This document shows, in pieces, positions 1-5,862 of a DNA stretch of 5,862 nt. Both the position numbers and the translations under genes were made by a program. Source of the DNA: Prevotella sp. UBA4268 (lineage in GTDB: Bacteria; Bacteroidota; Bacteroidia; Bacteroidales; Bacteroidaceae). How positions within the stretch are numbered: the first letter of the stretch is position 1; each line of letters begins with the position of its first letter. The notes under the pieces are model-generated. The model did no database searches. It had not been told where the DNA came from and saw nothing but the letters and a program-made list of their open reading frames with translations. The stretch is from assembly GCA_002395135.1 (NCBI GenBank), contig DGWC01000067.1:332-6193 (forward strand). The letters run 5' to 3'.

Positions 1-59
1 AGGATGAAAACGGAATTGCTCGAGTAAATGTAGGATTCGAGGGCGAGGATAGGAACTAG
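1..59 (+). other. Possible 3' end of an upstream gene (unidentified)
   Basis: Reading from position 3, the frame is open for 18 codons to a TAG at 57-59. It encodes a polar, protein-like tail ending GFEGEDRN. The frame from position 1 is also open, ending RMKTELLE at a TAA at 25-27. Either could be the C-terminus of a gene that starts before the window. Eighteen open codons are not statistically remarkable, and I recognise no family. Positions 60-132 contain no gene, no good hairpin and no clear Bacteroidetes promoter box that I can see. Confidence 0.25.
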
Positions 60-132
60 CGGGATGGTTCTCATAATCTGTTTTCACGCATGAACTCACA
101 ATAGTACAAGTAATAAAAACGTTATAAATGGT

Positions 133-210
133 ATGGCAAATGAAATAGAGAAATTGAAAGTTGAGCTGCTTGATCCTGAACTGGTGGCTTTGGCCGACAA
201 AATAGTGTAG
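133..210 (+). pseudogene. Severed N-terminal 25 codons of the PDDEXK nuclease gene
   Basis: An ATG at 133 opens a frame of 25 codons beginning MANEIEKLKVELLDPEL and ends in TAG at 208-210. The next codon, GTG at 211, continues in the same frame into the nuclease, with no gap. Without the stop, the protein would have 342 residues. The simplest reading is an ancestral CAG (Gln) or similar sense codon changed to amber by one substitution. The lost part lies mostly ahead of the conserved DUF1016 N-terminal helices. It is therefore unclear whether the mutation kills the gene, only shortens the protein, or is a sequencing error. Confidence 0.6.
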
Positions 211-1161
211 GTGATAGAAGAAGGTAAGCAGGCATTGGCTGTCAGTATCAATGAGATAATAAAAGCCACCTATTGGAGAATAGGACAGTATATTGTAGAG
301 TTTGAACAACAGGGCAATGCAAAAGCGAAGTATGGAACATCGCTGTTGTCGAACCTTGCTAAATTGTTAAGGGCAAAAGTGGGTCGTGGATATAGTCGAC
401 CTAACCTGAATAACATGAGAAAGTTCTACCTCATGTATCCAATTTGTCAGACATCTGACAAATTGACGTGGTCACACATCTGCGAACTGGTAACTATAGA
501 TGACCGTCTTGAACGAGATTTCTATGAAAAGGAATGTATCTCAGAAGGGTGGACTGTAAATGAATTGCATCGTCAGAAAGAGAGCGGACTCTTTATGCGG
601 CTGGCTGTTAGCAAGGATAAACAGGGTGTGCTGACGCTTGCTCATGAAGGGCAGCAGGTGCAGACACCTGAGGATGTTGTGAAGAATACCTATACGCTCG
701 AGTTCCTTGGCATAGAAAACAAAAAGCGCTATAAGGAGAAGGATTTGGAGGAAAAACTGATTGGCAACATGCAGATGTTTTTGCTGGAACTGGGCAAGGG
801 CTTTACGTTTGTCAAGCGTCAATACCCTCTGACCATCAACAATACTCATTACCATATTGACCTGGTGTTCTATCATCGCATCTTAAGATGTTTCGTCTTG
901 ATAGACTTAAAGCGTGGAGCCGTTAAGCACAAAGACATTGGGCAAATGAATATGTATCTGGGCTATTTTGCAAAAGAGGAGAATGTGGAAGGCGACAATC
1001 CGCCTATTGGCATCATCATGAGTCATTATAAAGATGAACTGATGGTTGAGTACGCCACTTATGGCATGGATTCGAATATGTTTGTGTCGAAATATGAATT
1101 GTTCCTGCCTAATAAGGAAGAACTGCGAAATTTGGTACGTATTATTCTGGTAGAGAAATAG
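211..1161 (+). CDS. YhcG/DUF1016-family PDDEXK nuclease domain protein (N-terminus interrupted)
   Basis: This 316-residue product has the two-part architecture of the YhcG (DUF1016) family. The helical N-terminal domain spans about residues 5-120, with signatures YWRIGQYIVE (21-30), YSRPNLNNMRKFYL (61-74) and LTWSHICEL (85-93). The C-terminal PDDEXK nuclease-like domain spans about 165-310. Its likely metal-binding core is intact: Asp217 in HIDLVFYH, then Asp232 and Lys234 in IDLKRG, followed by GQMNMYL (244-250) and PPIGIIM (264-270). Family members are predicted DNA nucleases often found in accessory or restriction-rich regions; the substrate is not established here. The GTG start directly follows an amber codon that ends an in-frame 25-codon segment from ATG 133, so translation may depend on reinitiation at GTG 211 or on readthrough. 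The next in-frame ATG (415) would remove over half of the N-terminal domain. No promoter or Shine-Dalgarno sequence was found upstream. Family assignment is secure from motifs; whether the gene is active is not. Confidence 0.85.
   Translation: MIEEGKQALAVSINEIIKATYWRIGQYIVEFEQQGNAKAKYGTSLLSNLAKLLRAKVGRGYSRPNLNNMRKFYLMYPICQTSDKLTWSHICELVTIDDRLERDFYEKECISEGWTVNELHRQKESGLFMRLAVSKDKQGVLTLAHEGQQVQTPEDVVKNTYTLEFLGIENKKRYKEKDLEEKLIGNMQMFLLELGKGFTFVKRQYPLTINNTHYHIDLVFYHRILRCFVLIDLKRGAVKHKDIGQMNMYLGYFAKEENVEGDNPPIGIIMSHYKDELMVEYATYGMDSNMFVSKYELFLPNKEELRNLVRIILVEK
440..465. repeat. 26-bp near-perfect palindrome inside the nuclease gene
   Basis: Positions 440-451 (CAATTTGTCAGA) and 454-465 (TCTGACAAATTG) are exact reverse complements separated by the two bases CA. 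As RNA this gives an 11-bp stem with an ACAT loop. It lies within codons 77-85 of the nuclease, encoding part of PICQTSDKL. This is the linker between the conserved FYL and LTWSH blocks, which I recall as variable in length and sequence among relatives. It may be a coding coincidence, a protein-binding site or an inserted short palindrome. Confidence 0.85.
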
Positions 1162-1168
1162 ACAATAC

Positions 1169-1249
1169 ATGATTATCGTAGAGTCGAAACGGAAGAAGCG
1201 TGCCACTATATTGAAGAAATATCTGGATACTTTTCTCCTGTTTGAATAA
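1169..1249 (+). pseudogene. 26-codon ORF, probable N-terminal remnant of a hypothetical protein
   Basis: An ATG at 1169, 7 nt after the nuclease stop codon, opens a 26-codon frame ending at TAA 1247-1249. Its product starts MIIVESKRKKRATILKKY and ends LDTFLLFE. From memory, the first 18 or so residues resemble the beginning of an uncharacterised Bacteroidales protein of roughly 180 residues (I believe DUF6939, starting IVESKRKK...KKYPDA). In those proteins the sequence continues much further; here it stops and is followed at once by the promoter of the next gene. I infer a deletion remnant. It could instead be a chance or genuine small ORF. Confidence 0.35.
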
Positions 1250-1256
1250 AATTGAT

Positions 1257-1264
1257 TATCTTTG
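1257..1264 (+). promoter_or_regulatory. Bacteroidetes -7 box of the C69 dipeptidase promoter
   Basis: TATCTTTG matches the Bacteroidetes housekeeping consensus TAnnTTTG at every fixed position. It lies 15 nt before the ATG at 1280, which implies a very short leader of about 10 nt that is AT-rich and has no Shine-Dalgarno sequence. The -33 element is weak: a T-rich stretch at 1231-1235 is about the right distance away, while the TTTG at 1241-1244 is too close. It sits just after the stop of the small remnant ORF. Confidence 0.65.
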
Positions 1265-1279
1265 CGCTAAAATTATAAT

Positions 1280-2914
1280 ATGATGAAAAAGGCAAGATTA
1301 ATGGCGTTTGTGGCTTTGGCAGTGTGCTCACTTCACTGCAACGCCCAGATTGATGAAACGACTCGTGAAGGCATGGCACGCATGTCGTGCACCAGTATCA
1401 TGGTGGGAAAGAATGCTTCGGCAGATGGTTCGGTGATAACTTCGCATACCTGCGATTCATGGTATCGCACATGGATGCGGATGGTGCCTGCCAAGGATTA
1501 TGCCAAGGACACGCTAACGGCGGTTTATGAGGGCAGGATGCACACGCAGGCGCCGCTCGACAGTACGAAAATGTATCGCAGAGGAGTGATTCCGCAGGCA
1601 CGTCACACTTACCGTTTCCTGGACACGGCCTATCCCTGTCTGAACGAAAAACAATTGGGAATCGGCGAAACAACGATTTCGGGCAGAGACACCTTGAAGA
1701 ACAAGAAGGGCATGTTTATGATTGAGGAACTGGCACGCATAGCCTTGGAACGTTGTGCCACGGCTCGCGAGGCCATCACCTTGATGGGTGAACTGGTGAA
1801 GACGTATGGCTATGGAGACAGTGGCGAGTGCCTGACCATTGCCGACAAGAACGAGGTGTGGATATTTGAGATCTTCGGAGAGGGACCGAAGAAGATCGGC
1901 GGCGTGTGGGCGGCAGTCAGGATTCCTGACGACGAAATAGCCGTTTCTGCCAATATCTGCCGTATCTCGAAACTGGACCTGAACGATAAGGACCATTATA
2001 TGGCATCAGACAATGTGTTTGATGTGGCCCGAAAACTGAAACTCTGGGACGGCAAGGAAGAGTTCTGTTTTTGGAAGGCATACAGCGGCGGCAATTATTA
2101 CAAAGAGGTAAAGAACTACAGTGTGCGCGAATTCTTTATCATGAACGCGTTGGCTCCGTCGAAGCATCTGAGCGATCAGGTGGAAAACCTGCCGCTGAGC
2201 ATAAAGCCAGACAAGAAGGTGAGCGTGGAAGATGTGATGCGTCTGTTGGGCAGTTATTACGAGGGCACAGACAAGAACCTGAGCAACCGGCACCAGATTC
2301 CGAATCCGAAGCGGAAGGATAAGAGCGGGAAAATCGTAGAGAATGAACCTGACAGCATCGTGTCGCCGTTCTCCAATCCGTGGATGCGTCCTGATGAAAT
2401 CAACATGTATTATGCCATGGGCGACTCCGTGATGAAGAACATCCGCACTGTGAGCGTTCCCTGGTGTGCCTATAGCACGGTTATCCAGTTGCGTTCATGG
2501 CTGCCTGATGAAGTAGGAGGCGTGGCTTGGGTGGCATTAGACAATCCGGGCGAGAGTCCTCGATTCCCTATTTTCTGCGGGAACACCAAACTCCCCAAGA
2601 TGCTTGAGACATGCGGGCAGCACGTAGATCGTGATGATGCGGCCCTGTGGCATTATCGCAAAGCAAACCGTCTTGCCACCGTTAGATGGGGAACATACCG
2701 AAAGACGCTGGAACCCTTGAGAGATTATTTCATCGAGAAAGGGCAGCGCGAACTGCCGTTTGTGGAGCAGAGTTGGAACCAGTTGCAGAAAGAGAATCCC
2801 AAGAAGGCTACGAAGATGTTGAACGGGTATACGGCTGATTTCTTTGGAGCCACAATAGCGCGCTGGGACGAAATGGCAAGAACCCTTTGGCGGCAGACCT
2901 GGACGGGATTCTGA
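1280..2914 (+). CDS. Exported C69-family (PepD-like) dipeptidase
   Basis: This 544-residue protein resembles peptidase family C69 (formerly U34), N-terminal-nucleophile dipeptidases that hydrolyse small peptides. A signal peptide is visible: KKAR, then a hydrophobic stretch (about residues 8-19), with likely cleavage after CNA at residue 22. Cys20 and Cys16 are in poor lipobox contexts, so a lipoprotein is less likely. The short segment 23-36 looks like a propeptide. Cys37 in MSCTSIMVG is the expected nucleophile exposed by self-cleavage, followed by the characteristic ASADGSVITSHTCDS (46-60). The IGETTISGRDTL block further on and the ALWHY and RWDEM regions near the end also fit the family. 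The length suits Bacteroidales members. The likely role is periplasmic or surface peptide breakdown for amino acids; the exact substrate cannot be read from sequence. The start may be ATG 1280 or the adjacent ATG 1283. A TAnnTTTG box lies just upstream and a strong terminator downstream, so it appears monocistronic. Confidence 0.88.
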   Translation: MMKKARLMAFVALAVCSLHCNAQIDETTREGMARMSCTSIMVGKNASADGSVITSHTCDSWYRTWMRMVPAKDYAKDTLTAVYEGRMHTQAPLDSTKMYRRGVIPQARHTYRFLDTAYPCLNEKQLGIGETTISGRDTLKNKKGMFMIEELARIALERCATAREAITLMGELVKTYGYGDSGECLTIADKNEVWIFEIFGEGPKKIGGVWAAVRIPDDEIAVSANICRISKLDLNDKDHYMASDNVFDVARKLKLWDGKEEFCFWKAYSGGNYYKEVKNYSVREFFIMNALAPSKHLSDQVENLPLSIKPDKKVSVEDVMRLLGSYYEGTDKNLSNRHQIPNPKRKDKSGKIVENEPDSIVSPFSNPWMRPDEINMYYAMGDSVMKNIRTVSVPWCAYSTVIQLRSWLPDEVGGVAWVALDNPGESPRFPIFCGNTKLPKMLETCGQHVDRDDAALWHYRKANRLATVRWGTYRKTLEPLRDYFIEKGQRELPFVEQSWNQLQKENPKKATKMLNGYTADFFGATIARWDEMARTLWRQTWTGF

Positions 2915-2925
2915 TGCTGCAAGAG

Positions 2926-2952
2926 ACAGGCTCTCGTCGTGTGAGAGCCTGT
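2926..2952 (+). other. Perfect 10-bp hairpin directly after the dipeptidase gene
   Basis: ACAGGCTCTC (2926-2935) and GAGAGCCTGT (2943-2952) pair perfectly around a 7-nt loop. The hairpin begins 11 nt after the dipeptidase stop codon. No T-tract follows on either strand, so it does not look like an intrinsic terminator. It may protect the mRNA 3' end or be a decayed first terminator ahead of the strong one at 2978-3031. Confidence 0.7.
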
Positions 2953-2977
2953 GAAGGGCTTGATGAGGAAAGGCCAT

Positions 2978-3031
2978 AAAAGAACCTCGCGGATTCTACG
3001 AGTTATTCGTTGATTCCGCGAGGTTCTTTTT
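2978..3031. terminator. Strong bidirectional intrinsic terminator between convergent genes
   Basis: The arms 2978-2993 (AAAAGAACCTCGCGGA) and 3015-3030 (TCCGCGAGGTTCTTTT) pair perfectly over 16 bp. The GC-rich core is CCTCGCGG, and a run of five T ends the plus-strand copy (3027-3031). The 21-nt loop contains a further 4-bp ACGA/TCGT pairing. The A-run on the left arm gives a T-run on the minus strand. The element can therefore end transcription both of the dipeptidase from the left and of the DUF349 gene, whose stop lies 37 nt to the right. Confidence 0.92.
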
Positions 3032-3067
3032 ATGCTGTAATTGTCTTTTCTTGGACAGTGGAATGTG

Positions 3068-4981
3068 TTATTCCTCGGTGTTCTCAGCATCGATAGCCTT
3101 GATCTTCTGTCTTACCAATTCGCAGTCGTCCTTCAACTTCTGTACCTTGCGGTTCATCTCGTCGATGAGGCTGTTGCCTTTCTTGCTGGCTGCATTGAGG
3201 AAGCCCAGGTTGTTCTCGTAAGTCTGAATCTCCTGCTTCATGCTCTCATAGCGACGCATCAGGCGTGAACGCTCGTTGTCAAGGGCATCGCTGCCGCGCT
3301 CTGCCATGTTCTTGATGCTGCTCTTGAAATTGTTCAGTCGGCGGCGCGCTGTTGAGATGTTGAGTTCTTTATACAGTTTGTCGAGAACCTCGTGGTATTC
3401 CTTGTAGACCTTGTCTTTTTCCTTGAACGGAACATGTCCCACTGCCTGGTATTGCTCAATCAGATCCTGTACTTTCTCTTGGATGTTTTCCTCGGCATTC
3501 TCTGACAGAGCCTTCAGTTCGGCAATGATGCTGCGCTTCTTTTCCAGATTCTCGCGCTCGACACCGCGCGTTCCTGCGTTGGCGGCATTGCGTGCCTCGA
3601 AGAATTTGTTGCAGGCACCCAGAAAATCGTTCCACAATTGGTCGCCTAATTTCTTGGGAACCATGCCGATGGTCTTCCATTCCTTCTGCAGGGCAATTAG
3701 TTTGTCGCTTGTAGACTTCCATTCTGTGCTGTCTTGCAGGGCTTGAGCCTGTTCAACGAGTGCTTTCTTCTTCTCTGCATTCTCGGCAAACTTCTGCTTC
3801 AACTGCTTGAAATACTCAGTTTTGCGGGCAAAGAACTCATCGCAGGCCGCACGGAAGCGCTCGAAAATCTTTACGTTCATCTTCTGGGGAGCGAAACCGA
3901 TGGTCTTCCATTCTGCCTGTATGGCAATGATTTCCTTTGTGAACTTCTCCCAGTCGCCGGCACCCTTTGGCTCGCGCTTGGCAATCTCCTCTACTTTCTC
4001 ACAGAGTTCGGTCTTGCGAACCAGGTTGTCCTCTTCCTTTGAACGGAGTTCGTCAAAGTGCTGCTGGTGCTTCTTGTTGATGACCGTGGAGGCTGCCTTG
4101 AATCGAGTCCATACTTCCTCGCGCAAGTCTTTCGACACAGGACCTGTTTCACGGAATTCCTGATGCAGTTTCTGTAACTGGTGGAAAGCACTGATCACAT
4201 CGGTTTCCTCTGCCAGTTTTTCTGCTGCTTCGCACAAACGGGTCTTGATTTCAAGGTTTTTGCGGAAGTCATATTCGCGTGCCTCGCTGTTCAGTTTCAG
4301 CAAATCGTAGTATTGCTCTACGTACAACTGGTAGTTTCTCCACAGTTCGTTTGCCTTTTCTGGCGGCACGAGTTTGATTTCTTTCCATTCCTGCTGCAAC
4401 TTCTTGAATTCCTGGAAATTCTTGTTGGCTTCTTCAGGAGAAACAGCCATGTTCTTGATTTGCTCGATAATCTCGAGTTTGCGTTTCAGGTTTTCTTGCT
4501 TTTCAGCCTCCTGCTCCAAGAACAACTTGGCACGTTTTTCTTTGATGAGACTCATTTCTGCCTTGAAAACGTTCTCGTCTTCATCAGGAAGTATTTGGTA
4601 TTTCTCTGCTTCGCCACCGTTGTCAAGGTAGGCTTTCAGGTCGGCTTCGCGCTCGGCAAAATGCAGTTTATAGAATACTGTTTTCAACATGTCAACCTCT
4701 TCTTTCGAGGGGGCTTCGTCTCCGTGGGCCAGTTCTTTGATACGCTCAATCACCTCTGCCTTTGTCTTGTAGACTTTCGGCTCCTCAGCGACTGGTGCTT
4801 GTGGCTCCTCTGCATCGGGCGTTTGCGACTCCTCGGCGGGTTCCTCGGTGACTGGTGCCTGCGGTTCCTCAACGGGGGGCTGTGGCTCCTCGGCAACGGG
4901 CTCGTTTACAACAGTTTCTTCTACATTCTTTACTTCTGACTGTTCCTCATTCAAGAGGACGTTTTCTTGAGAGTCCATCAT
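3068..4981 (-). CDS. DUF349 repeat protein (five repeats) with Pro/Glu-rich N-terminus
   Basis: This 637-residue, highly charged, mostly helical protein has five DUF349 (PF03993-type) repeats. The repeat cores start at residues 195 (LQQEWKEIKLVPP), 272 (LHQEFRETGPVS), 354 (IQAEWKTIGFAPQ), 431 (LQKEWKTIGMVPK) and 507 (LIEQYQAVGHVPF), a spacing of 76-82. Each core is followed by an aromatic-rich helix such as FERFRAACDEFF or LWNDFLGACNKFF. Residues 27-68 are a low-complexity Pro/Glu linker with 11 prolines. Residues 70-160 are a further helical domain, and the C-terminal 90 residues look like a coiled coil. No signal peptide or membrane segment is seen, so the protein is probably cytoplasmic. 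The molecular function of DUF349 is unsettled; the helical repeats suggest a scaffold or nucleic-acid/protein-binding role, which is inference. The start is ATG 4981 or the adjacent ATG 4978. The gene follows corA on the same strand after 160 bp and has a promoter-like box in that gap. Confidence 0.9.
   Translation of the reverse strand: MMDSQENVLLNEEQSEVKNVEETVVNEPVAEEPQPPVEEPQAPVTEEPAEESQTPDAEEPQAPVAEEPKVYKTKAEVIERIKELAHGDEAPSKEEVDMLKTVFYKLHFAEREADLKAYLDNGGEAEKYQILPDEDENVFKAEMSLIKEKRAKLFLEQEAEKQENLKRKLEIIEQIKNMAVSPEEANKNFQEFKKLQQEWKEIKLVPPEKANELWRNYQLYVEQYYDLLKLNSEAREYDFRKNLEIKTRLCEAAEKLAEETDVISAFHQLQKLHQEFRETGPVSKDLREEVWTRFKAASTVINKKHQQHFDELRSKEEDNLVRKTELCEKVEEIAKREPKGAGDWEKFTKEIIAIQAEWKTIGFAPQKMNVKIFERFRAACDEFFARKTEYFKQLKQKFAENAEKKKALVEQAQALQDSTEWKSTSDKLIALQKEWKTIGMVPKKLGDQLWNDFLGACNKFFEARNAANAGTRGVERENLEKKRSIIAELKALSENAEENIQEKVQDLIEQYQAVGHVPFKEKDKVYKEYHEVLDKLYKELNISTARRRLNNFKSSIKNMAERGSDALDNERSRLMRRYESMKQEIQTYENNLGFLNAASKKGNSLIDEMNRKVQKLKDDCELVRQKIKAIDAENTEE
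4778..4903 (-). repeat. Degenerate coding repeats in the Pro/Glu-rich segment
   Basis: This stretch encodes residues 27-68 of the DUF349 protein, built from variants of EEPQAPV. At DNA level, 4779-4810 and 4839-4870 are near copies exactly 60 bp apart that differ mostly by transitions. This suggests tandem duplication followed by drift. Such tracts tend to vary in length between strains. Confidence 0.7.
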
Positions 4982-5080
4982 TTTAATGATTTTTAAGTTC
5001 GTAATTCAAGGTAAACTCCAAACCACATCCTGCCCTTTCCCCTTTTCAAGAGGGTGAGCAGAATATAGTATTATAGGGTG

Positions 5081-5088
5081 CAAACTTA
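5081..5088 (-). promoter_or_regulatory. Bacteroidetes -7 box, likely promoter of the DUF349 gene
   Basis: On the minus strand this reads TAAGTTTG, a full match to TAnnTTTG. It lies about 100 nt ahead of the ATG at 4981, giving a predicted leader of roughly 90 nt. Upstream DNA (5089-5140) is very AT-rich, but no convincing -33 TTTG sits at the usual distance. It would let the DUF349 gene be transcribed independently of corA. Confidence 0.5.
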
Positions 5089-5141
5089 ATAAAATAAAAT
5101 GAAAAATCCTAATAAATTGGAAAAATTTTTCAAAAAATCTG

Positions 5142-5862
5142 TCAAATAAGCCGTTTGTATTTCAAAAACAGCCAAGTGAGCACACTTCCGCCTATGGAGA
5201 TGACCAGTGCGATGATGAATCCCATTTTGCTGTGCTCCATGCCGTTTACCAGGTTCATGCCGAACAATCCGGCCACGAGTGTGGGGAACATCATGAGGAT
5301 GGTAACCACGGTGAGTGTGCGCATCACGTTGTTCATGTTGTTGTTGATGATGCTCTGGTAGGTGTCCATGGTGGACTCGAGAATGTTGGAATAGATGCTT
5401 GTTGTTTCTTTTGCCTGTGTCATCTCGATGTTCACATCTTCAATGAGGTCGGCATCCAGTTCGTCTACCTGCAGTTTGAACTTCAGTTTCTGCAGCAGGT
5501 TCTCGTTGCCTCGAATAGATGTGTTGAAATAGGTGAGCGAGTCTTGCAGTCGGCTCAGTCCGATGAGGCTTTCGTTATCCACGTTGTGGTCGAGGTTGCG
5601 TTTGGCTTTTTCGATGAGCGTGTTGATCTGCTTCAGCCGTTTCAGATACCACACGGCAGAAGAAAGGAACAGTCGGAAAATCATATCCACATAGTCGGTG
5701 AATCCAACGCCGCGCTTTTGCTGGAAACTAACGAAGTCGATCATCATGTTGGTTTCGAAATTACACACGGTGATGGTCACGTCGCGTTTGTGGATAATAC
5801 CCAGCGGCACGGTGGTATACGGCGTCCTTGAGCGTATTTCCTTGACATAGGGTATGCGCAGG
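5142..5862 (-). CDS. corA: CorA-family divalent-cation (Mg2+/Co2+) transporter, 5' end outside the window
   Basis: The frame is open from the window edge to the TGA at 5142-5144 and gives the last 239 residues of a CorA protein; family members are usually about 300-350. A GTG at 5810 is an internal Val codon, because the upstream 17 codons (LRIPYVKEIRSRTPYTT) continue the family's cytoplasmic domain. The long helical stalk covers about residues 55-180. Membrane helix 1 (about 183-200) leads into the signature Gly-Met-Asn at 201-203 (LFGMNLVNG), then a short periplasmic loop and membrane helix 2 (about 214-233). The C-terminus KYKRLI is basic, as expected for the cytoplasmic side. The role is passive uptake of Mg2+ (and Co2+/Ni2+) as an inner-membrane homopentamer, known for the family. 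No GC-rich terminator follows its stop, so readthrough into the DUF349 gene is possible. Its promoter and N-terminus are not visible. Confidence 0.9.
   Translation of the reverse strand, partial: LRIPYVKEIRSRTPYTTVPLGIIHKRDVTITVCNFETNMMIDFVSFQQKRGVGFTDYVDMIFRLFLSSAVWYLKRLKQINTLIEKAKRNLDHNVDNESLIGLSRLQDSLTYFNTSIRGNENLLQKLKFKLQVDELDADLIEDVNIEMTQAKETTSIYSNILESTMDTYQSIINNNMNNVMRTLTVVTILMMFPTLVAGLFGMNLVNGMEHSKMGFIIALVISIGGSVLTWLFLKYKRLI

Noticed and set aside
208..210. TAG recoded as glutamine, as in some gut phages
   Set aside because: The nuclease gene itself terminates at TAG 1159-1161, and the surrounding genes use the standard code. A point mutation is simpler.
1514..1996. Minus-strand frame of 160 codons inside the dipeptidase gene
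   Set aside because: It is an antisense shadow of the C69 coding frame, with no promoter and no family-like motif.
2742..2757. GGCAG/CTGCC small inverted repeat in the dipeptidase gene
   Set aside because: Only five base pairs in coding DNA, as expected by chance.
4181..4939. Long plus-strand open frame (252 codons) opposite the DUF349 gene
   Set aside because: It is antisense to a gene with clear domain repeats. Its F/L/V-rich translation is what the reverse complement of Glu/Lys-rich codons gives.
5121..5140. AT-rich hairpin-like sequence after the corA stop, considered as a terminator
   Set aside because: The pairing is only A/T runs with no GC stem, so I do not call a terminator.
5232..5831. 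Plus-strand open frame opposite corA, about 199 codons
   Set aside because: It is rich in His and Val, with no recognisable motif, and lies wholly antisense to a frame that carries the CorA GMN signature and two membrane helices.
1..5862. CRISPR arrays, tRNA or rRNA genes, transposases, integrases
   Set aside because: No regularly spaced direct repeats, no cloverleaf-like sequences, and no frame with transposase or integrase motifs were seen on either strand.

Overview
The window looks like chromosomal DNA of a Bacteroidales bacterium, probably a Prevotella/Segatella or Bacteroides relative. This rests on recognising protein types rather than on any search. The clues are a secreted C69 dipeptidase and a DUF349 protein of the kinds common in that order, AT-rich leaders without Shine-Dalgarno sequences, and two matches to the Bacteroidetes -7 promoter box TAnnTTTG, at 1257-1264 (+) and 5081-5088 (-).

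Layout. Positions 1-132 hold at most the tail of an unidentified gene and no clear promoter. Positions 133-1161 (+) carry a YhcG/DUF1016-type PDDEXK nuclease gene. An in-frame amber codon at 208-210 splits off its first 25 codons, and the remaining frame reopens at a GTG directly after the stop. A 26-bp near-perfect palindrome lies inside this gene at 440-465. Next comes a 26-codon ORF (1169-1249) that looks like the broken-off N-terminus of another protein. A promoter and the exported C69-family dipeptidase gene (1280-2914, +) follow.

A perfect 10-bp hairpin (2926-2952) and a strong, probably bidirectional terminator (2978-3031) separate the dipeptidase from the convergent minus-strand genes. 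These are a 637-residue protein with five DUF349 repeats (3068-4981) and, upstream of it, the C-terminal 239 residues of a CorA-type divalent-cation transporter (5142-5862) whose start lies beyond the window. The DUF349 gene appears to have its own promoter and a leader of roughly 90 nt.

The nuclease region (1-1250) looks like accessory DNA with decayed ends. The dipeptidase, DUF349 and CorA genes look like ordinary core genes with no evident functional link. I do not see a convincing new multi-gene system. The items most worth checking are the amber-split nuclease, the palindrome in its variable linker, and the truncated ORF next to it.
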